A DNA stretch of 64,000 bases, from contig NC_090448.1 of NCBI RefSeq assembly GCF_031143425.1, positions 335,308,177 to 335,372,176 on the forward strand. The letters are read 5' to 3'. The DNA comes from Pleurodeles waltl. Lineage: Eukaryota > Chordata > Amphibia > Caudata > Salamandridae. Below are positions 49,480 through 60,600 of this stretch, piece after piece (position 1 is the first letter of the stretch; each line of letters opens with the position of its first letter). The position numbers and the translations under genes were made by a program. The notes beneath the pieces were generated by a model, which worked only from the letters and a program-made list of their open reading frames with translations, ran no database searches and had not been told where the DNA came from.

Positions 49480-49858
49480 AAAAAGCCTAAGGTTACAGGG
49501 ACGTTATAGATGGGTTCATATTTTACTCGCACAAAACCATAGAAATTCAGCTCTTAGAGTTATTTCAAGTAACTATAACTGGTGCCCTCACCATACACAG
49601 TTTTATCATCAATAATTTCACTGCAAATGTTGCAGTGATATTATCAATGATGTCATAGAAGATGTCACAAGTGATGTAATGTCTGGGGTAATTAGTGCAT
49701 GAGGAGGGCACAAGTTATAGTTACCTTAGGGCATGAGTTATAGAGACTTGAAATAACTCTAATGAAAACACCTGAATTTCTAAGGTTTCGTGCGTGTAGA
49801 ATCTGAACCTAACTAAACGTCCCTGTAACCTTTGGCTTTTTAGTGAATATATATATAT
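49480..49858. repeat. 'actataac' dispersed repeat, copy 5
   Basis: Contains caagtaactataactggtgc, caatgatgtcatagaagatg and agttatagttaccttagggc. It ends in an AT run where the Penelope-like element begins. Confidence 0.7.
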
Positions 49859-49873
49859 AGCAATAACATCTAT

Positions 49874-51019
49874 ATGGATAGAGTGATATTGTGGGTGCGA
49901 TATATCGACGATCTGTTCATTATCTGGGATGGCACAGAACAACTGCTGTTGGAATACATAAATGTATTAAATAATAATCAATTCAACATTTATCTAGATG
50001 CCATCTACAATAGAGATACCATCTCTTTTTTGGATGTCCTACTACAAGTAGAAAACAATCATTTAAAGACATCCATATATCGAAAGCCCACGGCTTGTAA
50101 TTCTATATTACATGCCAATAGTGGACATCCCCACTCACTGAAATGGAGCATTCCATATAGCCAGCTACTGCGGGCCCGCAGAATATGCTCTGATGAAAAC
50201 CAATATGAGTTGGAATCTAAGGCTATGGTGAACAGGTTTTTAAGTAGAGGCTATCCTCCAAAAATCTTAAATGATGCTTTACACAGAGTACGGAATAAAA
50301 GCAGAGATGAGTTACTTTTTAATAACACAGTAACTAGTAATGATTTCCAACATTCAGCACCTAGAATATTTCTCCAGTACAATCAACAACATGAGTCACT
50401 CAGAACTATACTCCAAAAAAATTGGCATGTTTTACAGAACGATCCCATTATTAATGATCACATAGAAACCCATCCGTCCATAAAATTTCGTAAAGCACGT
50501 TCTTTGGGAGACTATCTAACTAGAAGTTATTTTTCAGTAAAAACCAATACATCTTGGTTGAGCCAAAAATGTTTGGGATTTTGGAAATGTGGCCACTGCA
50601 AGGCCTGCAAGTATGCTAAAAACACATACAAATACCAAACTTTTGATGGTCGACAGTGCGAGATCAAAGATCGGATTACATGTGACACTGAATTTGTGAT
50701 TTATGTAATCGAATGTGGATGCCAGAAAAAATACATTGGAAGTACCATTCATAAATTAAAAGTTAGGTTCTTACAGCATTTTAGAGCCATTAAAAATCAG
50801 GACAAGACCTATCCTCTGGCTAAACATTTTTGGGAAGTACACAAAGGAGAATGTGGCACTTTAGCTTTCTATGGCATCAAACACATTAAAAACAACTCCA
50901 GAGGTGGCAATAGAACACTCGAGCTCAGACAAATGGAATCCAAGATGATTTTATTATTGGGATCTGAGTCCCCATTGGGGCACAATCTTGATGCTGAGCT
51001 CTATGTCCATCTTAGATGA
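49874..51019 (+). CDS. Penelope-like polyprotein, C-terminal 381 codons (RT end plus GIY-YIG)
   Basis: The protein reverse-transcribes element RNA and nicks the target with a GIY-YIG nuclease. It opens at the end of the RT: YIDD catalytic box at residues 10-13, then SFLDVLL, then YRKPTACNSILHANSGHP and a Q-LLRARRICS stretch (residues 69-105), characteristic of Penelope RT thumbs. Cys239, Cys242 and Cys245 form the usual small Cys-rich linker. GIY-YIG: IYVIE (276-280) and YIGS (287-290), with Arg298 and the later EVHKGECG region. RT motifs A and B are missing because of 5' truncation, and the frame stays open upstream into the AT run, so 49,874 is only the first ATG. No internal stop or frameshift, unlike most other elements in this window. 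Could be the youngest element here. Confidence 0.88.
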   Translation: MDRVILWVRYIDDLFIIWDGTEQLLLEYINVLNNNQFNIYLDAIYNRDTISFLDVLLQVENNHLKTSIYRKPTACNSILHANSGHPHSLKWSIPYSQLLRARRICSDENQYELESKAMVNRFLSRGYPPKILNDALHRVRNKSRDELLFNNTVTSNDFQHSAPRIFLQYNQQHESLRTILQKNWHVLQNDPIINDHIETHPSIKFRKARSLGDYLTRSYFSVKTNTSWLSQKCLGFWKCGHCKACKYAKNTYKYQTFDGRQCEIKDRITCDTEFVIYVIECGCQKKYIGSTIHKLKVRFLQHFRAIKNQDKTYPLAKHFWEVHKGECGTLAFYGIKHIKNNSRGGNRTLELRQMESKMILLLGSESPLGHNLDAELYVHLR

Positions 51020-52083
51020 AAACACACTGTTCATTGCTTTTTAGATGGAGACTCCCCCAGTGTTTCAATTCCTAAAAATAGTAGTGCTAATTTGGTAGTA
51101 TGTTATCTATATTTCCTTTTTAGGAAGATGGGTGATAAGATCTTATCTACTTAAATGATCGTGCCATGATGTAATCTGTAAAATAGACATGACTTAATAA
51201 CTTTCCCTAGTTTGAATTCATATCACAAACTGATGAAACATAGATGGAATTAGTTCGTATACAGATTTGTACTGTACCATTGATGATGATGTTTGATTCC
51301 ATTTTATTCTTCTATAACTTGGCGACTGAAGAATATTAAATATCATATATAGAGGTATATATGCACATCTAGATTATAACATGGACCAAAAGATCAATAG
51401 ATCTGACTGTTTTTAATTGGAGTTTTTGTAACACTTCTATGCACTTTATATGCTCTTTTGCACTTATTATTAGTTTAGTTTTTCAGCACATTGCACTTTA
51501 CGCCAAGGCCTCATTTTAATACAACATATTTATATGTATGTGTATGGAATTACCTAGTATACAGATAAGGACAGTGAGGAACTAGATTTGATTATACGGG
51601 CATCCGATAAAAACTATGGTATTAAAACATAACTATTGTCACTACCTAAACATGATTTTAATACAAGACACTAATCAATTATAAATAATTATATGTATAT
51701 ATAACGAATGATAATTTAAACAGTGTAAAATTGAAAAAATTGATATTATCGTTTCTTCGTTTATATTTATACTATTATTGTCCTTGTTATTTAATTAATG
51801 TTTTTATATGATCAAACATTATGAATTATTGGAAGCAATTGTCCTTTTTCCTAATATATTTATTATTCAATATTTATTCCTTATGACTGTCCAATTTTAA
51901 CTTTGATGTTATCTGTAAATATTGGCATCAATGTAGGTTTATTCCTCTATTAATTGTTGTATCTATAATAATTATAATTACACACTTCAAAATGGCCGCC
52001 GCGTTTGTAGTACATCACAGTGTTATAGAAATAAATGTAGGACGTAATAGCTATATGTAAATGATGTCGGCTGATTAGCCAAA
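51020..52083 (+). other. AT-rich 3' region of the Penelope-like element
   Basis: Non-coding, strongly AT-rich, between the ORF stop and the ribozyme-like motif. No further gene seen. Confidence 0.5.
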
Positions 52084-52122
52084 CTGTCCAGTAGAAGGCG
52101 TTTTGCCGAAACGCGTTGACAG
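52084..52122 (+). ncRNA. Degenerate type I hammerhead-ribozyme-like motif
   Basis: Penelope-like elements are known to carry type I hammerhead ribozymes with a minimal stem III. Here CTGTC (52084-52088) pairs with GACAG (52118-52122) as stem I; GGC (52097-52099) pairs with GCC (52105-52107) as stem II; GAAA (52108-52111) is followed by CGCG and TT, placing the scissile bond after 52117. The conserved CTGATGA is replaced by CAGTAGA plus an extra A, so self-cleavage is doubtful. Identification rests on geometry, the GAAACGCGTT block and its place in a Penelope element. Confidence 0.55.
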
Positions 52123-52278
52123 ACATCTCATTCGGGACTCTGAATTACCTATATAAGCTAAATAAATAAATTTATCAACTAAATACGAGCGCTTTGGACT
52201 CAATTGACTTCGACACTTGGGAGATACGTGATGGGATCGGTGCAGCCGTCAGATGGCTATCAGTCCATCTGTTGATGA

Positions 52279-52279
<1 letters not shown>

Positions 52280-52321
<42 letters not shown>
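52280..52321. repeat. (AT)n microsatellite
   Basis: About 40 bp of AT dinucleotides at the right limit of the Penelope-like element. Confidence 0.95.
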
Positions 52322-52322
<1 letters not shown>

Positions 52323-53013
52323 CCTACTGGTGGTCGACTGGAACTCCTCTTAATCTCTGCTGCAGCAGTGCTGACCTTCTTCGTCCACCGTCGTCCTGGT
52401 CCTGCATCCACAGAAGGGTGGGTAGTGGCTCCTGCCAATGTACAATACTTGCCAACAATTTCAACTTGGTAAGAGGGAGATTTTGAAGAAAAAAAACTGG
52501 GGTATTGATTTTCCTCATTTACTTACATTGAGAAAAAAGAGATTTTAGGCAGGAGATAGATAGAAAAAAAGCTGCTTTGGGCTTAAAACCATTGGAATTC
52601 TCCTGCCTTTATCAGGTCTGATGGCATGTATTGTTGTACTGCCACTGCCGCCTCCTCCCCCCCTCAATGTTCTGTTATATTACCACAGCCTCTCTTGCCT
52701 GTTCTACATCCTTGGTTCATTGCCCCTGCCCTCTTTCCCCCTGCCCTCCATAGTCCATTGTGCTACCACTGCCCCTCCTGCCTGCCCAGCGTGTTCTACT
52801 TGTTGTCTCTGCACTCTATTTTCTGCTCTCAATTATCCAAGTCTGTGCCCATGACCTCTGCCTCCAAACAGTATTCTAATGAACAACTAGAACGATAACT
52901 TTCTATATTTGTTACAAAAGTGTTACAAAAGTGTGGTACACCTGACGTCATCTTGATGTAATCAAAACTATAATACCTAAAGCATTTCCTTCTTGTTAGC
53001 TAGAAAATTTGTC
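52322..53013. other. Unassigned sequence between Penelope and DIRS elements
   Basis: A C/T-rich stretch at 52,625-52,860 gives Pro/Leu/Ser-rich frames without motifs. No gene recognised. Confidence 0.3.
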
Positions 53014-53084
53014 ATTCTATGTAAGAACTGGAGGCGAGGATTATGCATGTTTAAAGCTTACTGACAACTAGAGTTGCGGCCTCC

Positions 53085-53995
53085 AATATTGGTTTAAAAT
53101 GTAACTTTTTGAAAGTGAATTCCGATGACCAATCCGCTGAATTCATGATGTCTTCCAATTTACCACCTACCTGGATGGTTTTGGATGCCATTGCCCGTCA
53201 TGTGGAATGTGCCCCAAACCTACGGATGTCAATACCTGCCTCTGTGATGATCCACCAAACTAATCTAGTAATAGGAGATGAAACTGCTTTAAAAGGCTTC
53301 TGTAGGGCAATAAGGAGTTGAGTCACAACTGCAAGCCTGACATCAAGTGTTATGTCCTCGTATGCCTTGATACATCTGACTATGCATAATTTAGGATGAT
53401 CTGGGAAAGCATGATAAGATACTAACCTGATTAGTTTTTGTCCTTCTGGAAATAGAGAAAGCAACACCTTCTGGAGTGAAGACCCTAGCTGATAAATCGA
53501 GGACTCTAACATCAGAAACTCTTTTGAAAGATATGAGACATAAAAGAATAGCTAATTTCTTTGAGAATTGTTTCCAAGATAGAAAATATCTTGCCATTGA
53601 GAGAGAAAATTTAAGACTATGTTAACATCCCAGAGACCCGAATATCTGGGTTCTGGAGGTTTGGAAAGGCGAATGCCCTTCATTAATTTACATACTCACA
53701 GATGTACGCCAACTGGTTTCCTGTCAATGGCGATATGTCCAGCAGAAATTGCTGACCTAAAAGAGTTGATTGTACGATAAGTCAGGCCCTATTGGGCAAG
53801 TTCAGCTAAAAAGTTCAGGATGTAGGTAAGTTCTGCCCCTAAGGGAGCAAGATGTTTCTCCATACACTAATGATTCCATTGGTTCCAAGCCGATCTGCAT
53901 GCCTTGGTTGTACTTGTAGACCAAGCTTGTTGAATTAAGTTAGTAGCTTCTTTTGATAGGTGTTTCATTTTCCAAAGTCCCCGGAAATCCTCCAG
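53085..53995 (-). pseudogene. DIRS tyrosine recombinase, broken
   Basis: Would integrate the circular DNA copy. Minus-strand translation gives HLSKEATNLIQQAWSTSTTK and ACRSAWNQW (N-terminal core-binding part, about 53,880-53,980), then SFKRVSDVRVLDLSARVFTP with the first catalytic Arg, SISRRTKTNQV, and AGIDIRRFGAHST with the His box. After an indel come AMASKTIQVGG and SADWSSEFTF. The segment that should hold the nucleophilic Tyr reads FKKLHFKP, so Tyr appears lost. Frameshifts separate these pieces. Confidence 0.75.
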
Positions 53996-53999
53996 GCCA

Positions 54000-54400
54000 C
54001 GAGGGAAAGATGGCCCTGGGGAACTAACGGCTGAGGAGAGCTTTAATGATCTAGAAGTATTGAAGGGAATGATGGTAGTTTTATTGGGTGATCCCAAGAT
54101 AGCTCCATCAGAGTTGGGAACCATGCTTGAGATTTCCATATCGGAGTCACTGGCACCAAAGATGCAATTTGACGTCTTACCTGAGCTGCTACTCTGGGAA
54201 TCATTATAAACGGAGGGAATGCATATGGAAGATCCTTTGACCAGTCCTCGAGAAAAGCGTCTATCACTATTGCTCCCGGGTCTGGTCTCCAACTGACATA
54301 TCTCGTCAGTTGGTGAGTTAGTCGAGAAGCAAAAAGATCTAAATTGTAAGGACCCATATTTTCATTAGGGCTAGAAAAAAGTTCTGATCCAGTTTCCAAT
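54000..54400 (-). pseudogene. DIRS segment between RNase H and recombinase
   Basis: Minus strand: LDLFASRLTHQLTRYVSWRP followed by DPGAIVIDAF and YAFPPFIMIPRVAAQVRRQ. This is the conserved stretch after RNase H in DIRS polyproteins. It supports the DIRS assignment. Confidence 0.72.
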
Positions 54401-55810
54401 TTGTATTGTCCACGAAGTTCTTGGAGTTCCTATTTGCCACAATGTTTTTGATCCCTGGGATATATTCTGCAGTTACCGAGATCTGTTTCTGAAGGTAATA
54501 ATGCCACAAATCCTTTGCTATTTCTGAGAGGGCTTTTGATCGAGTGCCTCCCAGATAATTGATGTACTGGACTGCTGATATGTTGTCCATTCTCAGGACA
54601 ATGGAACAACACACTTTGTCTCTGGTGAGAGATTTTCTTGCAAAAGATCCCGCTAGGAGTTCGAGGCAATTGATATGGAGAGTTCTTCCTCTGACAATCT
54701 GCCTCCCATGGATATGTCCCCGCAACTGGGTTCCCGTTCCAGATGACTGGCATCTGATTCTATTACCATGTCTGGTGATGTGCAGAATATTGCTGTTCCG
54801 TTCCAAGCTTCCATGTAGTCTATCCACCACTGGAGCTCCGTCTTGGCTTCCAGAAATAAGGAGATTATCTCTGAATAAGTCAGTCCTCTCCGGAGATGAG
54901 ATGCTTTTAGTCTCTGTAATGCACTGTAGTGAAGGGGACCTGGAAAGGTGGCCTGAAATGACGATGATAGAAGTCCCACTATATATATCAATTTTGATGA
55001 GTTGATTACAAAGCAGAGATTTTGAAAGAGCATAATAGTTGTGTTCAGACTGAATCTGAGCTGAACTAAGGATTGATGAATCAGAAGTATGTTGTCTAGA
55101 TAAATAATCATTTGTATTCCTCTGGTAGGTAGGAATTCTACTACCGGACGTAGGAGTTTGGTGAAACACCAAGGGGCTCAAGACCGACCGAAAAGGAGAG
55201 CTTTGAATTTGTATATTTGCCCTCTCCATGCAAATTGGATAAATCTCTGGAAAGGGTGAAAAATGGGAACTGAAAGATATGTATCCTTGAGATCCAACCT
55301 GAACAGCCAAACTTTCGGAAGCAGGATGTCTCTCAAAAGATGAATACCTTCCATCTTGAAATGATGATAAACTATCCATTTGTTGAAATCTTTTAGGTTT
55401 ATGACAGGACGAAACCCTTGTCCTACTTTTCTACAAGGAAAATATTGCTCAGAAACCCGTTTGGGTGAAGTACCGACCTGGAAATGGCTCTTTTTTGCAG
55501 AAGATCCTGCACTTCCAAATCTATAAGATTAATTTCCTGTGTTGAGAAAACTAAAGGTCTGGGTCGAGTCTGTTGGATTGGAGATCCATAAAATTCTATG
55601 TGAAAACCCTGTTTGAAGGATCCAGGGATCCTTCGATTTCATTTCCCAGCTGTGAGAAAATCTCTGAAGCCTTCCCCCAAGATCTCGAGGGGAAAAAGAG
55701 ATAATGCTTACCGGAATTTCCTCCTGGTGCGTTAGCCACTCCTCTGACACGGCTGTTTCTGGCTCTGCCGGAAGCTCAGGAAGGATAGAAGGTTCCTTGA
55801 CGAACGTCAT
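54400..55810 (-). pseudogene. DIRS reverse transcriptase and RNase H, broken
   Basis: Copies the element RNA to DNA and degrades the RNA strand. Reading down the minus strand: DLGGRLQRFSHSWEM (about 55,680), FSTQEINLIDLEVQDLLQKR, NGFLS, GFRPVINLKDFNKWIVYHHF, LFRLDLKDTYLSVPIFHPF, then the catalytic box as IYLDN (usually YLDD; second Asp changed to Asn) near 55,090-55,110, and GFVINxxKS-like FVINSSKL. RNase H follows: HINCLELLAGSFA, then RMDNISAVQYINYLGGTRSK (54,500-54,610) and AEYIPGIKNIVA. Multiple frameshifts. Confidence 0.82.
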
Positions 55811-56919
55811 TCCAGCCGTTGTTCCTTTTTGGGTAAGGTCTCAAGGGGCCTTAGTGCTAAAGACGGGGGAAGAGTGTCCCCTTCATCGTCTGGCCCCAGC
55901 AAAAACCTTATTAGGGAAAATCTTTTTTTACGGAAGTTTGAGCCTTGTCCAAGCCTGAGAAAGTTGCAACGAACTTCCCTAGTTCTTTAACAAAAGGATC
56001 CCCAAAAAGGTTTCCTTGGGCAATCGCCCCTGCCTCTGAAGTAGCCAATTCCCTGAGAGTAGGGTCTATTTTTATGAGGAGCGATCTTCTGTGTTCTGCT
56101 GCAGTTCGCATTTCCAAGGAGGCAAATGGCCCTTTCTGCCCAGCCAGCTACAATGTCCAATGGAGTTCCGGTGTGCTTTGCCTGTTTCGCTAGTTGTATG
56201 ATTTGAGTCAGAGAGCCAACCACGTCTAGGAGTTTATCCTGGCAACCCCTCCAAGATCTATCAATCCCCTTTTTTAGGTCTTTAATGTATTTGCTGAAAA
56301 AGGTGCATAATTTTGGGTCAGTGTCAGAAGTGATGGCTACCTTGCTGGAAAGGGAAGGTCAGAGGCATCCTGCCCTAAATCTTGCCCTGACTTCTTTTTC
56401 CAGAGGCTGGCAAATCTTATTTGCCACATAATCAGCCAATAATCAGGTTCAGGAACCCATTCTGAGGATCTGGGGTCGTAAATTTCTGATGAATTAAGCA
56501 TATCAGATTCTTCCTCTAGAGAATCAGGGGAAACAGAACTAGGATGCCAGGGTCTATTTATCTCATGTTCCTCATCCGAGGAATTTTTGGCATCCGATAC
56601 ACACTCCCCTCCAAGGCAGATGTTTAAGTGTGTGCACATTCTTATGGAAGGTCTCTGTAAGCTTATCAAAACCTTCCAGGTGCCTAGCGTCAGCCTTAGT
56701 GGCATTCTTTCCTCCTGATTTAAGACCACTAGGGCCTCGTAGATTGTGCAGGGTCACTAAAAACCTCTGGAATGCTCTTAGCGAGCTTGTCAACCTGTTC
56801 CCTGAGAGGTGCAATGGCGATAGAAAGCACTTCATTCACCTCTGGGGAAGACATTGAGGAGGCCACTCCTGTTTAGCATCCTGAAAGGATGAATTTTCAT
56901 TACCACTATTATGGTCCAT
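55811..56919 (-). pseudogene. DIRS gag-like protein, broken
   Basis: Structural protein that would package element RNA. It probably starts at ATG 56919-56917 (MDHNSGNENSSF). Later pieces: KNATKADARHLEGFDKLTET (56,640-56,700), DTDPKLCTFFSKYIKDLKKG, CQDKLLDVVGSLTQIIQLAK, GTPLDIVAGWAERAICLLGN, then RRSLLIKIDPTLRELATSEA and LGKFVATFSGLDKAQTS. These fit amphibian DIRS ORF1 products. Several frame changes and stops. A basic or zinc-binding motif was not seen. Confidence 0.7.
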
Positions 56920-57661
56920 TATGAGGGTGGGAGCACAAAGAGAATAAAAATATTTTGTTTAAAATAGTAAAATATATTTTATGTTTTTTATTAAAATATT
57001 TTTAGAATGTGGAAAAAATATTTATAATCTATTTATTTACCCAAGTTTTACTATGGGTAGCCCCCTAACTGGTGCTCCTAAATAAAATATATTTAGCAAT
57101 ACACAGAATGAATTAAAACACCAGTAGGTGGTGCTGTTGCTTAACTATACACCAACCGGTGTATCGAGTGAGGGTTGGTTCGGGGCTACTGAAGCGTCTG
57201 ACAGGAATTTGAAGAACTTCCTGTCAGGCTTTCCCCAAAACACACACAGCAGTCAGCTGGAGCGATCCCAAAAAGCTGCCTCAGACATTGCTGATGCACC
57301 TGACAGGTCATCGAGTGGCGCGCACGTACCCTTGTCATACCTGTGAACTAAAATAATAACCAAGCACTGGGGAAGACACCTACTGTGCAAATACAGAAAC
57401 GAATATTAGCGCTTACAGAACTATTCATAATAAACCATTTCAGTTGTAAGGAAAATGTCACAAAGAGGGTTTCACTTAACTGATGAGCAGTGAAGAAAGA
57501 CAGAACAGGAAGCAATGTCATATGTTTATATATGTTGGAATGAACTCTTATTGGACTATGTTTGGACTCTGATACCCAGAGCCTCATGGGACATGTAGTA
57601 TTCCATAGAGTTTTTTTCTTTTTTTCTTTAAATCTTCTGTATTAATAAAGTGAAGAAAATT
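56920..57661 (-). other. DIRS 5' leader
   Basis: Non-coding region between the right terminal repeat and gag, presumably promoter and 5' UTR. AT-rich at 56,930-57,120. A short inverted repeat, ctgacaggaa ... ttcctgtcag, lies at 57,199-57,227. Confidence 0.45.
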
Positions 57662-57696
57662 ATGCATAATCCTCGCCTACGGTACTGACATAGAAT

Positions 57697-58599
57697 TAGC
57701 CCATGCCTAAAACCAAACTGAACGTGTCCTTGTGTAATGTAACTGATGCTCATGTAAAGCACCCCAATAACTTCAGGTCAAGTCTGCACTATATAAAACT
57801 ACAAAAAGACCAAAGAAGCAAGTGTTTTGCACACTTTTGTCATTTGGTTGTACTTGGGCTACATTTGGGTGAAATTTGTGCTACATTCGGGCTCTTTTAT
57901 CTCTGGTGGCCATCTTGGGAGACTTATTTGTTATGAGGCTCCCTAATTTCCTCATTTACTGCAGTACCCTCAGTAGAAAATGCTTTCAGTTTTCCTCTTT
58001 GATTCGGTCAAGATGATGTTTTGATGTGCCTCACGTTTGGTATAGATTCAGAATGTTGGCACTCTAGTTGCTCATTAGAACATTCTAGTAAAGCTGCTGA
58101 TCACCAGGGAGTTAAATGGCAGTCTGCTGCTGGTGTTGAAAGTGCATGTTTTAGTCTGCATGTTAGAATGTTTTAATGAAATAGAAGAGGAAGATATTTG
58201 AGAACTCACTTAAAACATGTCCTAATTTTTTCTTCTACAGCACTAACCATAATTTCTGTAACAAAATGAGCCCCCTCATTTTGTACCTTTCTAAATTAAT
58301 TTTTTTAAGCTTTAGAAGTTTGATTCAATCAAGATGGCTTCAGGTGTGCCACACTTTTGTCATAGGTAAGACTGTTGGCGCGCTAGTTGTTCTTTAGAAC
58401 AGTCTGGGAGGCTGCATTAGAGCACAAGGGAATCAACTAACAGGCTGCTCCTGTTGGACATAAGTTTTACTGAGAATGTCAGATGTCATTCTCATATGGC
58501 TGAGAAAGATATTGTGATTTTACAGAAAATATGGTTTCATTTTAGCTTCTAGAGAACTGTCTATACTCTCTATGGAAAAATAATGAGGAAAACTTTTTC
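57697..58599. repeat. Diverged tandem duplication, otherwise unassigned
   Basis: 57,980-58,150 and 58,300-58,480 share gattcggtcaagatg / gattcaatcaagatgg, ttggcactctagttgctc / ttggcgcgctagttgttc, and ttagaaca. No gene recognised. Confidence 0.45.
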
Positions 58600-59235
58600 T
58601 CTAAACATGGTTCGTGAAATCCCACCAGAAGGCCACCTCACAGGGTAAAATCACCTTAGAACACACCAAAGCTCCTAAAAGTAGTAAGGTACCATCAAAA
58701 AATGATTTAAATTGCAACTAAAATCTACCATCCTTTATAGCGACTTTTTGTGACCCTCAAAACCTACCATTCATTACCGTGTATTTCAGTAGGGCGCTAT
58801 CAGGTGGCTGCCAGCACTACCTGATTGAAATGCTGACAGCCAATCAACTCTTACCATGAGATCTGTGCTTAGGCTCCTCCCATATATCTGTATTTCCCTT
58901 TACTTTAATATCTCAAAAATTACTAAAAGAATTTACACCACATAACAAAAAGTACGATATGTGCACCAAGATCTAGCTTCCCATTAAATTTGGTATGATT
59001 CCGTTCAACAGTTCTGGCTATAGTCATGTCTAAAGATCCTATGGGAGAACGCATGGGGAAAAGGAGTTTTGGGACCCCACTCCTCTTTTTCTTGCCCCCC
59101 ACTTGACGCATCACCACAAAACTTTAAACACAGCAGCTGAACTGACCGTTGTTTTAGTTTTTAACATTTTGTGAAGATTCATCAAATGGCACCAAAGTTA
59201 TTGGCAAAACAAAAAATGTTTTTCCTATGGAAACT
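58600..59235. repeat. Dispersed repeat related to 41.5-42.4 and 49.0-49.4 kb
   Basis: Shares gctgacagccaatcaa, atttacaccacataacaaaa and tttgtgaagattcatcaaat with those regions. Non-coding. Confidence 0.55.
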
Positions 59236-59266
59236 AGGTCCTAACACTATCTACTGGCAACAACCA

Positions 59267-59345
<79 letters not shown>
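59267..59345. repeat. (GATA)n microsatellite
   Basis: About 19 perfect agat units. Confidence 0.98.
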
Positions 59346-59347
<2 letters not shown>

Positions 59348-59539
59348 TTTCAGTTGGGATTTTTTGGTAGCACACAGAGGTGAGGAAGTCAGCCAATCAT
59401 TGTCTTATTTGAGACTGATCCTTCATGAAGGAAGATAAACACTGCTGTTGTTGATGTCCTTCATCTCTTGCAGATCTTCTCTGCTAAGGAGACTTGTTGT
59501 TAGCCTTCAGGCTGTAGTTGATAAGACCACTGTAAAGAA

Positions 59540-60600
59540 TGAACTCTATCTTCAATAGTAATGGTGGTCTTGGTACGTGTACTGTGATGTATAGAAATTT
59601 TCAGCTGAGCTTAGGCTTCAGAGATGCTAGATGTAGCCAGGAAGAGAATCTGAAAGAAATTCTGCAGAAGGATTTTGAGAATGCTGACTCTGCTGAGTCA
59701 ATAGAAGAACTAAAGACCGGATTATATACCTAAATACTTCCAGAACAACTTCTCTAAAGTCCTATCTGCATTCATAGGGAAGATTCTCTATAAAGCGGTA
59801 AATTGTCTATCCCCTCACTCTGTCATACCAGCCAACAAGAGCTGCTGTGCTAGCCATTTTAAAGGCAGTTGCTGCAGTGTCATAAACCTTCTGCCCAGCA
59901 GAATTAGTCTTTTTTACTACCCCTGTCAAAGGAAACTGACATCTCAAGAGCTGAAGCATGCCTATTGGTAACCCCTGCGACAATTACAGAGCCTATTTTG
60001 GGCTTTTGGCACAAGGTTTTAGGGTCTTGCTCCGGTGGTTTTTATTTTTCCAGAGTCTTGGTATTGCTATTTTAGTTCTAGCAGATAACGGAAAATTATC
60101 TTCTGTGAGATCTGGGACTAAAGGCAATAGAAGCCCTGACGAGGTTAGTGATAGCATTGTCTCCATAATAATGAAACAGACGTCTGTGGGATTTTCACCA
60201 TGATGTATAACTTGGATGCTCCCTGTAGAAAGATACCCTGGAAAGTTGAGATGTGGTCTTTTGGACAGGAATGCAAAGGAGACCTGGTAGGTTAATTAGG
60301 TGTATTGCAAGAACATGAAGCAACAGTGTCAGAAGTATCATGTCTAGATGAAGCGGTTGAGGGAGATCTTCTTCTCTTACGTTTCGGAGAATGTTCTACT
60401 GGTACTGATTGAACATACACAATGGCAGGAAAACGAACCGGATCCAACGGAATTGGCCTCTTTGAAATATAAGCTATCAAAGTAGGTATTTGGATCATCA
60501 GTGGTTTAGTGAGAGGAAGGAGAGGCATCAATAGCACCTGAAGTTTGTCCTTGAAGGACTCCTCATCACTGTAGGCCTTGTTGGCATAGCAGCACTGCAA
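59540..60600 (-). pseudogene. Possible gag-like remnant of another DIRS or related element
   Basis: On the minus strand, 60,600 to 60,292 is open for 102 codons (QCCYANKAYSDEESFKDKLQ onward, with a basic KRKRRR stretch). Further down, 59,910-59,800 reads KVYDTAATAFKMASTAALVG and a following ENLPYECR, recalling the helical part of retroelement gag proteins. No catalytic domain is present and the family is uncertain. It may be unrelated to the DIRS element at 53.0-57.7 kb. Confidence 0.3.

Larger units (their letters stand above)
49859..52280 (+). mobile_element. 5'-truncated Penelope-like retroelement with GIY-YIG endonuclease
   Basis: Starts within the RT domain next to an AT run (49,846-49,859), carries the 3' part of the single ORF to 51,019, an AT-rich 3' region, and a hammerhead-like motif at 52,084-52,122. 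It ends next to a second AT run at 52,280. 5' truncation is usual for Penelope-like elements. The right boundary is inferred from the AT run. Confidence 0.75.
53014..57696 (-). mobile_element. DIRS-like tyrosine-recombinase retrotransposon (4.68 kb)
   Basis: Terminal inverted repeats of 35 bp at 53,014-53,048 and 57,662-57,696, sharing ATTCTATGT and GGCGAGGATTATGCAT. Gene order on the minus strand is gag-like, RT, RNase H, then tyrosine recombinase, which defines DIRS elements. They integrate as circles through the recombinase and make no target duplication; none is seen. Every ORF is broken. Confidence 0.87.
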
